A DNA stretch of 64,000 nt, from contig NZ_JOFQ01000001.1 in the NCBI RefSeq assembly GCF_000718305.1, positions 124,001 to 188,000 of the forward strand, written 5' to 3'. The DNA is from Streptomyces niger (GTDB lineage Bacteria > Actinomycetota > Actinomycetes > Streptomycetales > Streptomycetaceae). The position numbers were made by a program, and so were the translations under genes. Positions within the stretch are counted from its first letter, which is position 1. Each line of letters opens with the position of its first letter. Under the pieces are notes generated by a model. The model did no database searches and was not told the origin of the DNA. It saw only the letters and a program-made list of their open reading frames with translations. Shown here piece by piece: positions 23,277 to 31,868 of this stretch.

Positions 23277-25796
23277 TCACGCGCTCCGCTGTGGTACGGC
23301 GCGTGCCTCCGTGGCCGGGTTGCCGACCCACCGGGCCCGCTGCGGGACCTCCTCCCCCTTCATGAGGAAGGAGTCGGGTGCGATCACCGCGCCGTCGCCC
23401 ACGGTCACGCCGTAGTGGACCATGGCTCCGATGCCCAGCGTGGCGCCGGCGCCGATGCTGCTGCGGTCGGATTTGAAGGTGCCGTCCTCCTGCGAGTGGC
23501 ACTGGATCTTGCTGCCTATGTTGAGCGTGGCGTCGTCGCCGATCGTGGTGAGCGTCCGTTCCGTGAGGTAGCAGCCGTCGTCGAAGACGCGCCGGCCGAT
23601 CCGGACGCCCATCAGGCGCCACAGCAGGTTCTTGAACGGCGTGCCGTTGAACACCATGAAGTGGGTGTCGGGCACCTTCCACAGCCGCTCGTGCCACCAG
23701 AAGTACTGCTCGTAGATGGAGCACAGCTGCGGCCGCAGCGGGCGGAACCGCAGGATGACCCGTTCCACCAGGGCGAAGTAGACGGCGGTGAAGGCGATGC
23801 TCAGCGCCATGTAGGCGGCGACGAGCAACTGCTCGGCCACGCCGTACAGTTCGATCGCCGTGAGCGCCAGCACGGTGAGCACGAAGACGTGCACCCACCG
23901 CAGGAGCAGGAAGAGGCCCATCGTCGCGATGTTGCTGCGGTTCTTCGCGGCCAGGCGCCGGCGGAACTCCTCCCCGGTGCGCAGGTGGTCGAAGCGGGTG
24001 TCGCGCTCCACCGTGCGGGGGATCTCGAAGCTCGGCGAGCCGAGCAGGCCCACGTTCTCGCGGATCTTGCCGTCGAGCGGGATCATCACCTTGGTCGCGA
24101 GGAGGCAGTTCTCCCCGGTCCGGCCGCCTGCCGGGTAGGCGATGAAGTTGCCGAGGAAGCTGTGGGCGCCGATTTCCGCTCGGGAGACCCGGAAGGAGGT
24201 GCTGGAGAAGTCGGCGTTGAGGACCGACAGCCCGTCGGCGACCATCGTGCCGCTGCCGACCTTGCTCAGGAACGGCGTCTCGTGTGCCACGCCCGTACCG
24301 AAGTTGGACCCGGTCTGTTCGACCTTGGACAGGTCGTACCCGAGGCAGCGCAGGTAGTGGACGATGTAGGAGCTGTCGCCGAAGAGCCACTTGAAGAACT
24401 TGATGTTGGTCATCCGCGCGATCGCCCGGTGCACGGAGTAGTGGAAGCCGTACAGCGGATAGACCCGGTCCGGCCGGATCAGCAGGTTCAGCAGGCGCGG
24501 GACGGTGAACAGCCAGACCATGCCCAGCAGGGTGAAGCCGAAGAACACCACGACGGAGACGAGCAGCGCGTCGGTGTAGAGCTCCGCCGAGGTGAGCCCT
24601 TCGATGCCGGGGCCGAGCCACCTGCCCAGTGCGGGCACCTCGGTCAGCAGCATGTACGCGGCGCCGACGGTCAGCGGCAGGTAGACCAGGCACACCTGCA
24701 CCAGGGTGAGGAAGCCGTACCCGAAGCGGCGCAGTGTGCCGCAGGCGGTCGGCGCCACACGTACGTAGTCCAGCTCGGTCCGTTGCGCGGGCGACCCGTG
24801 CCACCGCTGTCCGGCGGGCACCGCCTCGCCGCTCTGCAGCGCGGAGGCGTGCCCGAGCTGGGCGCCGTCCCCCATCGACGTCTTGATGTCCAGCACGGTG
24901 CGTTCGCCGATGAAGACGTCCCGGCCGAGGGTGACGGGGCCGGTCTGGATCCGCCCGGCGTGCGCCCGGTAGCAGAGGAAGTACGCCTCCTTGCGGATGA
25001 CCGTGCCGGCCCCGATCGTCAGCAGGTCGGTGCAGACGGGCACGGAGGGCGAGAGGATCGTGACGTTCTTCCCGATGCGCGCACCGAGCGCCCGCAGGTA
25101 CAGCACGTACAGCGGGTTGCCGACGAAGAGCCGCATCGGGTTGGCGTGGATCAGCGCCTTGACCGTCCAGAAGCGCAGGTAGGCCAGGCTCCACACCGGG
25201 AATTCCGTGGTGCGCCACCGGCCGACGAGAAGCCATTTCGCCACCACCGGGAAGAGGCACAGTCCAACGAATCCGGCGCTGCCGAACAGGGCCGACCGCA
25301 GGTAGACGTCGGCGAGTCCGGAGCCGGCGGAGACCCAGGTGTAGCCGCGGATCATGACCAGGCCGGCCACGTAGGAGTAACCGAGGAAGATCAGCAGTTG
25401 CAGCGTGCCGCACAGTACGTACCGCGGCGTGCTGCCGACGGGCGCGGGCTCCTCGACGACGGCCTGCACCTGCGGTCCGGCCGCTGCGGACGGAGTGGCC
25501 GGCAGCGCGGCCGCCAGGCCGCGGACGGTGGGGTGGCGGTAGACATCCTTCATGGAGACCGAGGGAAGGTCGTCGCGCTTCCTGACCCGCGCACAGAACT
25601 GCGCCATGAGCAGGGAATTGGCACCGAGGTCGTCGAAGAAATGACCGTCGACCGGCACCCGGTCGGCTTTCAGCACACCGGCCAGCACCTCGGCGAACAT
25701 GCGCTCGGTGCTGCTCGTCGGTACGGTGCCCCCATTGTTAATAGTTGAAGATTCAACCAGATCCGCTGTCGAAACCTCGACAGGTTTTCCCACCAC
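23277..25796 (-). CDS. Carrier protein fused to a Pls/PosA-type membrane and left-handed beta-helix domain
   Basis: 839 residues from GTG 25796, chosen for AAGGAG five bases upstream. Residues 15-95 are a carrier domain with its serine in DDLGANSLLMAQF (about 62). After a Pro/Ala linker, residues 110-830 alternate membrane segments (LQLLIFLGYSYVAGLVMIRG, then LLVSVVVFFGFTLLGMVWLF) with two sets of hexapeptide repeats (ALGARIGKNVTILS, TLGRDVFIGERTVLD; then IGDDATLNIGSKIQ, SSIGAGATLGIGAM). This is the architecture of the terminal domain of Pls/PosA synthetases, whose acetyltransferase-like domains link amino acids into homopolymers in the membrane. Pls carries its own A domain before this part; here it is absent and probably supplied by the downstream NRPS. 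First gene of the operon. Confidence 0.82.
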   Translation of the reverse strand: MVGKPVEVSTADLVESSTINNGGTVPTSSTERMFAEVLAGVLKADRVPVDGHFFDDLGANSLLMAQFCARVRKRDDLPSVSMKDVYRHPTVRGLAAALPATPSAAAGPQVQAVVEEPAPVGSTPRYVLCGTLQLLIFLGYSYVAGLVMIRGYTWVSAGSGLADVYLRSALFGSAGFVGLCLFPVVAKWLLVGRWRTTEFPVWSLAYLRFWTVKALIHANPMRLFVGNPLYVLYLRALGARIGKNVTILSPSVPVCTDLLTIGAGTVIRKEAYFLCYRAHAGRIQTGPVTLGRDVFIGERTVLDIKTSMGDGAQLGHASALQSGEAVPAGQRWHGSPAQRTELDYVRVAPTACGTLRRFGYGFLTLVQVCLVYLPLTVGAAYMLLTEVPALGRWLGPGIEGLTSAELYTDALLVSVVVFFGFTLLGMVWLFTVPRLLNLLIRPDRVYPLYGFHYSVHRAIARMTNIKFFKWLFGDSSYIVHYLRCLGYDLSKVEQTGSNFGTGVAHETPFLSKVGSGTMVADGLSVLNADFSSTSFRVSRAEIGAHSFLGNFIAYPAGGRTGENCLLATKVMIPLDGKIRENVGLLGSPSFEIPRTVERDTRFDHLRTGEEFRRRLAAKNRSNIATMGLFLLLRWVHVFVLTVLALTAIELYGVAEQLLVAAYMALSIAFTAVYFALVERVILRFRPLRPQLCSIYEQYFWWHERLWKVPDTHFMVFNGTPFKNLLWRLMGVRIGRRVFDDGCYLTERTLTTIGDDATLNIGSKIQCHSQEDGTFKSDRSSIGAGATLGIGAMVHYGVTVGDGAVIAPDSFLMKGEEVPQRARWVGNPATEARAVPQRSA

Positions 25797-27499
25797 GTGA
25801 GCTCCTTGTAAGTCAATGTCGATAGCTGTGCGCGAATTCAACGCATGCGTTCCGCGCGGTGGGGGGACTGGTGCGACGCCCGCTGCGGCCGCCACCCGGG
25901 GCAGGGCAAGGCAGCACTGCGAGGCACGAGAAGAAGGGGCTCACGACAGCCACGCGCTGCACGGCCCACCGCGAAGGCGGGCGCGGTACGCGGCCCGGTG
26001 CGCTCGTGGTGATCGCTTTCGCCGTCGTCCTCGGCGTGGCCCGGGCTCTCTGTGGGGTGACCCGGTTCCTCGGTGCGGTGGTTCAGGGCCGGAACGGCGT
26101 CCGGACCCTGCGGCGCCTCCGGGTCGGCCACCCGGCCGGTGAGTCCGGCCCTGAGCGCTGCCCGGTCGAGATATCCGCACGCCGTGAAGGAGCTGCTGCG
26201 GGCCGAAGCGGGCCCGCGGGCACACCGGCCCGCCGCACCCGCACGCCCGGCAGGCGTGGCGGCACAGGACCGGCGGTACCGGAAACGGTTCGGCGGCGCG
26301 ATCGCCGTGCACGCCCCCGCGGCGCGCACGGCCGGAGCCGGCCGCTCCGACGATGTGTGATGGAGAGACACCCCCCGTTCCTTGCCTGCGCCCGGGCCCC
26401 CCGCCCTTGGCGCTTCCCCCCTACCGACCAGCTTGTCGTAACCCTGCATCGACGTCATGAGCACGGCTCCCCCTCGAGACGCGCATAGGTGGTGACAGCA
26501 GGTTAGGCACGCCTCGACTCGGGGAACCATCCGGTGGCCGAACTCGGCGAGAAGCGGTTCACCCACAGGTGTTCGTGCAGGTAGCACAAGGAAACAACGG
26601 AACCGCACGACCTCACACGCCACGGCCCGGCGGGGGCGGAGAGACACTCCTGAAGCGCACTCCCGCGTGCGCCGCTCGGTGTCAACCCCGGAGTGCGCCC
26701 CACCGCCCGCCCTCAAAAGTGCCGCGAGGGACGGTGCGCATGTCCCGGTGCTGGATCCTTCAAAGTGCGACCTTCGGACGGTGTGTGATTTAGCCGACTC
26801 CCCGCCCGAGGGAACCGAGCCGACCGAGCGGGACTCGGTCCGCACGACGAGGTGGACCCGGCCGCGGTGTGCGGTTCCGGCCGTCTTCCGCGCCGGCGCC
26901 GGCCCTCGGCCCGCCGCCACATTCCGTGGCCATTGCAGGCGTTCCTCGTCGTGGAGGAGGGGTTGCCCCCGCGGAAGGTTGTACCGCCGGACGCACTCGG
27001 CCGGAACCGTCCGCACGACGGTCGGACGGTGCCCCCTTCCCGCCGATTCCGGTGCGCACCGGAGACGGAGTCCAGCCCGTGACCGCACCGCGTACGGCAT
27101 GGGATGCGCTGCTCGCGGCAGGTACCGGACGCCATCGTGACCGTGTTGCGGTGTGGCGTGTTCGCCCCTCCTACGGCAGCACCAACCGGCCGTACCGTGC
27201 GGAACCGGGGCTACCTGGGACCGCGCATTCCGGCCCCGGTCCCGCTGGCCGGATCGGCTGGCGGCGGGGGCGGGCCGCGGGCCGCGGCCGGCGAGCCGCG
27301 CCCCGCGGTACGACCTCCGGTGGGACCCGACGGCAGCACCGTGGGAGCGCTACAGCGATGACTGGAACGTGTCCCACCGGGGCATGCATCGTTGGCCTGG
27401 TACGGGTGGTGGCCATCCGGGGACCGGATTCCGCTCCCGGTGGCCGCCGGTCGTCCACCATCGCTGAGGGCAGGCGGACCGGCTACACAGGAGGGGCCT
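25797..27499. other. 1.7-kb region with no convincing gene
   Basis: This long gap lies upstream of the divergent synthetase operon (minus) and the TPR protein gene (plus). Several open frames exist, but all are Arg/Pro/Ala-rich or Gly-rich and lack family features. One minus-strand frame starts at ATG 26459 (MTSMQGYDKLVGR) behind a good GGGGGAG site and runs to 25838. Its first dozen codons look natural, the rest does not. A candidate iron box lies at 26498-26516. The stretch 26540-26620 is comparatively AT-rich and may hold a promoter. The region could contain a decayed gene belonging to the synthetase cluster. Confidence 0.45.
26498..26516 (+). promoter_or_regulatory. Candidate iron box (DmdR1/IdeR type)
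   Basis: GCAGGTTAGGCACGCCTCG agrees with the DtxR-family consensus TTAGGTTAGGCTCACCTAA at 13 of 19 positions, including the uninterrupted core AGGTTAGGC. It lies 702 bp before the start of the synthetase operon and 39 bp before a weak minus-strand reading frame at 26459. If real it would place this locus under iron repression, as for siderophore genes. Distance is the main weakness. Confidence 0.35.
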
Positions 27500-28897
27500 A
27501 TGACAGCGGACCGGCACGGGTACCGGATGAGCCACACCGGCGCCGATGCCCTCGTCCACTACGAACAGGCCCTGGATGACCTGCTGTTCTTCCGTCCGGA
27601 CGTGGCCGACTCGACCCGCGCCGCGCTCGACGCGGCACCGCGGTCGGTGATGGCCCAGGTGCTGGCCGCCTACCTCGGCGTGCTGGGCACCGAGGAGAAG
27701 GACGCGGTGGCGGCGCGCGACGCCTTCCTCCGCTTCCGCTCCGGACTGGACGAGGAGGTCCTCACCGCCCGCGAGCGGATGCACCTCGCCGCCGCCGACG
27801 CCTGGCTCGGCGGGGAGATGCACCGCGCCGGACGGCTGCTCGGCGACCTCACCGTCGCCCATCCCCGCGATGTGCTGGCGCTGTTCGCCGGGCATCAGCA
27901 CGACTTCCTCACCGGGGACGCCCAGCGCCTGCGCGACCGTATCGGCGGTGCGCTGGGCGCCTGGCAGCCGGACGACCCGCACCGCGGGCCGCTGCTGGGC
28001 ATGTACGCCTTCGGCCTGGAGGAGTCGGGGCACTACGAGCGCGCGGAGGAGACGGGGCTCGAAGCGCTCGCCCACCACCCGCGGGACGTGTGGGCGATCC
28101 ACGGCGTGGTGCACACGTACGAGATGCGCGGCCGCTTCACCGACGGCATGCGCTTCCTCGACGCCCGTACCGACGACTGGTCGGACGGCACCCTGCTCAC
28201 GGTGCACAACTGGTGGCACTACGCGCTGTACGCGATGGAACTGGGCGACGCGGACCGCGTGCTGGAGATCTACAACGCGGCGCTGCACCACGAGGAGTCG
28301 GCGGGCGTCGCGATGCAACTGCTGGACGCCGCGGCGTTGTTGTGGCGGCTGTACCTCGCGGGCGCGGACCAGGGCGTGCGGTGGGCGCGGCTCGCCGACG
28401 CCTGGGAGCGCCGCGACGACGGCGCGCACTACGCCTTCAACGACGCGCACGCGGTGATGGCGTACGTGGGCGCGGGCCGCATCGGACCGGCCGAGCGGCT
28501 GGTGGCGGACCGGGAGCGGTGGCTGGCGGGGGCGGCGCCGGCGGTGACCAACCGCGCGATGACCGCCGACATCGGACTGCCGGTGTGCCGGGCGCTGATC
28601 GCCTACGGCCGGCAGGAGTACGGCCGCGCCACCGACCTGCTGCTGCCGGTCCGGCACCGGCTGCACGAATTCGGCGGCAGCCACGCCCAGCGGGACGCCG
28701 TGCAGCGCACCCTCGTCGAGGCGGCGCTGCGGGCGAAGCGGACGGACCTGGCGCGCACGCTGCTGAGCGAGCGCATTCAACTGCGCCCGGTCTGCCCGTA
28801 CAACTGGTCGGCGCAGGCCCGGCTGGAGGAGCAGCTCGGTGCTCCGGCGCGGGCCGCCGCGGCACGCCAAAAGGCCGCGGCACAGGCGGCGTGGTGA
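27500..28897 (+). CDS. Tetratricopeptide-repeat protein of the TTC38 family
   Basis: 465 residues from ATG 27500, with GGAGGGG six bases upstream. The whole length is helical repeats resembling the TTC38 group: VLAAYLGVLGTEEKDAVAARD, HPRDVLALFAGHQHDFLTGD, then GLLGMYAFGLEESGHYERAE-type repeats and HPRDVWAIHGVVHTYEMRGR, and an HNWWHYALYAMELGD motif conserved in the family. There is no signal peptide and no membrane segment. TTC38-like proteins are widespread but without an agreed biochemical role; scaffolding through TPR contacts is the usual guess. It stands alone between two large clusters, so context adds nothing. Confidence 0.82.
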   Translation: MTADRHGYRMSHTGADALVHYEQALDDLLFFRPDVADSTRAALDAAPRSVMAQVLAAYLGVLGTEEKDAVAARDAFLRFRSGLDEEVLTARERMHLAAADAWLGGEMHRAGRLLGDLTVAHPRDVLALFAGHQHDFLTGDAQRLRDRIGGALGAWQPDDPHRGPLLGMYAFGLEESGHYERAEETGLEALAHHPRDVWAIHGVVHTYEMRGRFTDGMRFLDARTDDWSDGTLLTVHNWWHYALYAMELGDADRVLEIYNAALHHEESAGVAMQLLDAAALLWRLYLAGADQGVRWARLADAWERRDDGAHYAFNDAHAVMAYVGAGRIGPAERLVADRERWLAGAAPAVTNRAMTADIGLPVCRALIAYGRQEYGRATDLLLPVRHRLHEFGGSHAQRDAVQRTLVEAALRAKRTDLARTLLSERIQLRPVCPYNWSAQARLEEQLGAPARAAAARQKAAAQAAW

Positions 28898-29660
28898 ACG
28901 ACGAACGACGGCGAGGGTTCCGGCCAGCGGCGAGGACCGGTCGGTAGCCCTCCGGCACCGCGCGGCACGGCCCCTGATCCAGGTCAGCGCGGCGGAGCCG
29001 ACCTCCGCCGCGCGCTGCCGAGGAGTCGGCAGGGACGGACGTGACAAGGGATTCCGCCCGGTACGCCGAAATACCCGATTCCACGCGTCTCATTACGGAT
29101 CCCGGCGCGCGCGCCGGCGCTTGCCTATTCAGGACAACCTGGTGAATTCGCTGACCAGGACCCGCGGGCGGCGAAAACGCTTGTCATGCCTTGGCGCCGG
29201 GCCCGGCGCCGTGGTGTGCGCCCGGCTCACGCACCGGAGTTCCGGCCTGCCGGTTTTCCGCTCCGCGCAGTGCTTTTCCGCAGGACAATGACGCTCTCCA
29301 CCCCGGAGTGGAACCGGGCATGCGGAATTCAGGGCTCACGGCAATTTCCTGCCCTCTCAGTAAGTCGGCTTCTGTACTGTCCGTCCCGATGAGTGCAGAG
29401 TGCGACAGGGCACTCAGACCGTCACGCAGTCGTACCAGGGCCGTTTCCGGCGGAGGATGCATACATGCTGATCAGGCAGGGGGGCCTGACACACCCGGCA
29501 GCACCGCCCCGTACGGGCGCACCGGAATGCGCGGGCCCGTCCCGGGCGACATCGCTCCGACGACCGTGACCGCGGACCGGTTCCCTCCGGCCCGCAATCT
29601 TTCCGTTAGCAGTTTTGGCGTCGCGCTCAGCACGCACATCCACCAGGAGGGGACAGCACC
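28898..29660. other. 763-bp region upstream of the exopolysaccharide operon
   Basis: No convincing gene is present. It holds a perfect 18-bp GC palindrome at 29193-29210 and a looser dyad, CCTGGT with ACCAGG, near 29139-29160. The part from 29270 to 29400 is less GC-rich than the rest and a reasonable place for the operon promoter. The length suggests a long leader or several regulatory sites controlling polysaccharide synthesis. Confidence 0.45.
29193..29210. repeat. Perfect 18-bp palindrome
   Basis: GGCGCCGGGCCCGGCGCC is its own reverse complement. It lies 450 bp before the first exopolysaccharide gene. It may be an operator or simply a very stable hairpin; pure GC palindromes arise easily in such genomes. 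Confidence 0.5.
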
Positions 29661-30557
29661 ATGGCACGTATTTTCATCGTGGGTTCCGGTGTCGTCGGCA
29701 CAGCCACCGGTAAGGGCTTTTTACACGCCGGGCACGAGGTGACCTTCATCGACATCTCGCCCCAGCGGATCGAATACCTGCGGTCGCAGGACCTGGATGC
29801 GCGCGACGTGCTCGACCTTCGCAATGAACCGGACGGTTTCATTTTCCTCACGCTGCCCACGCCCAACGTCGGGCACCGCTACGACCTGTCCGCTTTCGAG
29901 GACGGTACCGCGTCGGTGGGCGCGGCCCTGGCCGACGCCACCGGCGACCACACCGTGGTCGTGCGGTCCACCGTGCCGCCGGGCACCACCGAGGGTCTCG
30001 TCCAGACGCTGCTGGAGAAGCACTCGGGGAAGAACGTCGGTGACGGCTTCGCGCTCGCCGGCAACCCCGAGTTCCTGCGCGCCGCCACCGCGCTGGAGGA
30101 CTTCCGGCACCCGTGGATGACCGTGATCGCCTCCCGCAGCCAGCGCACGGTGGAGCGGCTGACCGAGCTGCTGGCGCCGTTCGGCGGGGAGCTGCGTACC
30201 TTCTCCAACCCGGCGGCGGCCGAGCTGGTGAAGTGCGCACACAACATCTACAACGCCACGAAGATCAGCTTCTGGAACGAGATGTGGCTGGTCAGCCAGA
30301 CCCTCGGCCTGGACCTGGACCCGATCGCGCAGACCGTCGCGCGCTCCGCCGAGGGTTCCTACAACCCGCTGTACGGCATCCGCGGCGGTGCGCCGTACGG
30401 CGGTGTGTGCCTGCCCAAGGACACCCAGGGTTTCCTGGGGCTCGCCGCTTCGCTGGGCCTGGACATGCCGCTGCTCAAGGCCGTCGTGCAGGTCAACGAC
30501 ACGCTGATCGAGCGGGCTGACCGCGAAGCGGACGAGCTGGCCGCCGAACTCGCCTGA
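29661..30557 (+). CDS. Short UDP-glucose/GDP-mannose dehydrogenase family protein
   Basis: 298 residues from ATG 29661, behind AGGAGGGGAC. A Rossmann motif opens the protein (IFIVGSGVVGTATGKGF). The catalytic cysteine is C250 in GGVCLPKD, the family signature. Full-length relatives have about 400-450 residues with a third, nucleotide-sugar-binding domain; this protein stops soon after the central helix (LKAVVQVNDTLIE), so it is short, like some phage and archaeal forms. It should oxidise the C6 of a nucleotide sugar to a uronic acid, giving UDP-glucuronate or GDP-mannuronate, for the downstream glycosyltransferase. Which sugar is used cannot be settled; lack of the third domain could also mean reduced or altered activity. 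Confidence 0.82.
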   Translation: MARIFIVGSGVVGTATGKGFLHAGHEVTFIDISPQRIEYLRSQDLDARDVLDLRNEPDGFIFLTLPTPNVGHRYDLSAFEDGTASVGAALADATGDHTVVVRSTVPPGTTEGLVQTLLEKHSGKNVGDGFALAGNPEFLRAATALEDFRHPWMTVIASRSQRTVERLTELLAPFGGELRTFSNPAAAELVKCAHNIYNATKISFWNEMWLVSQTLGLDLDPIAQTVARSAEGSYNPLYGIRGGAPYGGVCLPKDTQGFLGLAASLGLDMPLLKAVVQVNDTLIERADREADELAAELA

Positions 30558-30635
30558 CCCGCTCGGACACCCCCCTCAGAAGCCCCACTCCCCCCTCTGC
30601 CCGGCCTCGGCACCTTCGTGAACGAGAACGGAACC

Positions 30636-31868
30636 ATGAGTGCCCTACTAGACACCACGCTCTATGACTTCCGGTATTACCTGGTCTACCTGCCCCTGGG
30701 CATCCTGGGGCTGGTGCGCTGGGGCTGCTGGCTCGTGCGCCGTGCGCCGGCCGCGCTGTACCGCCCGGTGCGCAACGACTTCCGGCTGCCGCTGAGCATC
30801 GTCGTCCCGGTGTACCAGGAAGACCCCGAGATCTTCGCGCACGCGATCGAGTCCTGGCTGGCCAACGACGTCGAGGAGGTCGTCCTCGTCATCGACGTCA
30901 CCGACCACGCGTGCCAGGAAGTCGCGGCCCGCTACCCGGTGACCGTCGTCATCACCGACGTCCCCGGCAAGCGCGATGCGCTGCGGCGCGGTTGGGAGGC
31001 GTGCAAGACCGACCTGGTCGCGCTGGTGGACTCCGACACCATCTGGGCGGAGGACGTGGCGGCCGAGGTCTGCAAGCCGTTCGCCGATCCGGAGGTCGGC
31101 GGCGTCGGCACCCGGCAGAACGTCTACAACCCGCGCGGCTTCCTCCAGCGGGTGAACGACATGTACCTGGACTACCGGTACTTCGACGAGAACGCCGCCC
31201 AGACCGCGGTGGGCCGGGCCGTCTCGTGCCTGTCCGGCCGGACGGCGGTCTACCGGCGGGAACTGCTGCTGGAGATATCGGATGAGTTCATGCACGAGAC
31301 GTTCATGGGCGTGCCGTGCATGTCCGGTGACGACAAGCGGCTGACGACGCTCACGCTGGCGCGCGGCCACCGCACGTACATGCAGCGCTCCGCGCGGGTG
31401 TGGTCGACGTTCCCGGGCACCTGGCGGATCTTCATGAAGCAGCGGCTGCGCTGGTCCCGCAACACCTGGAGATCAGATCTCAGAGCGCTGTCGTCCCGCT
31501 GGATCCGGCGCCACCCGTTCCTGGCGTTCACCATGGCAGACAAGGCGGTGAGCAGTTTCACCCTGCTGGTCGCGCCGTTCTTCATGACCTACGCGATCAT
31601 TCGGCAGGACTGGTTCTTCGTGGCGTGCCTGGCCGCCTGGTGGTGGATCAGCCGGGCGATGAAGATGCTCCCGCACCTGGTCCGCAGGCCGTCCTCGTTC
31701 TTCCTCGTGCCCGGCTTCGTGCTGGTGTCGTTCGTGATGGCCGGCGTGAAGATCTGCGCACTGCTGACCATCCGCAGGCAGCGCTGGCTGACCCGGCAGG
31801 TGTCCGTCGTCAACGGTGTCGCGGTGCGGACCTCGCCGCAGGCCGCCGGTTCGGAGGCAGGAGCATGA
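30636..31868 (+). CDS. Membrane GT2 polysaccharide synthase, hyaluronan-synthase/Alg8-like
   Basis: 410 residues from ATG 30636; an in-frame GTG at 30618 is less well placed. An N-terminal membrane helix (YYLVYLPLGILGLVRWGCWL) precedes the GT-A domain: LSIVVPVYQEDP, ALVDSDTIW (DxD), MSGDDKRLT (catalytic Asp region), and QRLRWSRNTW (the QxxRW motif of processive synthases). Three to four C-terminal helices follow. There is no PilZ domain, so c-di-GMP control would have to come from elsewhere. The enzyme should polymerise a nucleotide sugar and pass the chain through the membrane. The upstream dehydrogenase suggests a uronate-containing chain; the downstream gene starts within its stop codon (ATGA). 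Confidence 0.88.
   Translation: MSALLDTTLYDFRYYLVYLPLGILGLVRWGCWLVRRAPAALYRPVRNDFRLPLSIVVPVYQEDPEIFAHAIESWLANDVEEVVLVIDVTDHACQEVAARYPVTVVITDVPGKRDALRRGWEACKTDLVALVDSDTIWAEDVAAEVCKPFADPEVGGVGTRQNVYNPRGFLQRVNDMYLDYRYFDENAAQTAVGRAVSCLSGRTAVYRRELLLEISDEFMHETFMGVPCMSGDDKRLTTLTLARGHRTYMQRSARVWSTFPGTWRIFMKQRLRWSRNTWRSDLRALSSRWIRRHPFLAFTMADKAVSSFTLLVAPFFMTYAIIRQDWFFVACLAAWWWISRAMKMLPHLVRRPSSFFLVPGFVLVSFVMAGVKICALLTIRRQRWLTRQVSVVNGVAVRTSPQAAGSEAGA

Noticed and set aside
16660..25796. Assignment as a dapdiamide-type antibiotic cluster
   Set aside because: Diaminopropionate genes, a TauD-type enzyme and an A-T-TE protein are shared, but the ATP-grasp and amide ligases and fumaramate genes of dapdiamide synthesis are absent, and the Pls-like protein has no counterpart there.
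16660..25796. Assignment as a staphyloferrin B pathway
   Set aside because: Only SbnA and SbnB match; no NIS synthetases, citrate synthase or decarboxylase are present.
25838..26459. Minus-strand frame beginning MTSMQGYDKLVGR as a gene
   Set aside because: The start is attractive, but beyond the first dozen codons composition is random-looking and no family is recognised; recorded only as part of the intergenic region.
29661..30557. Naming the dehydrogenase algD (GDP-mannose dehydrogenase)
   Set aside because: The sequence does not distinguish UDP-glucose from GDP-mannose enzymes and lacks the C-terminal domain; AlgG-like context alone is not enough.
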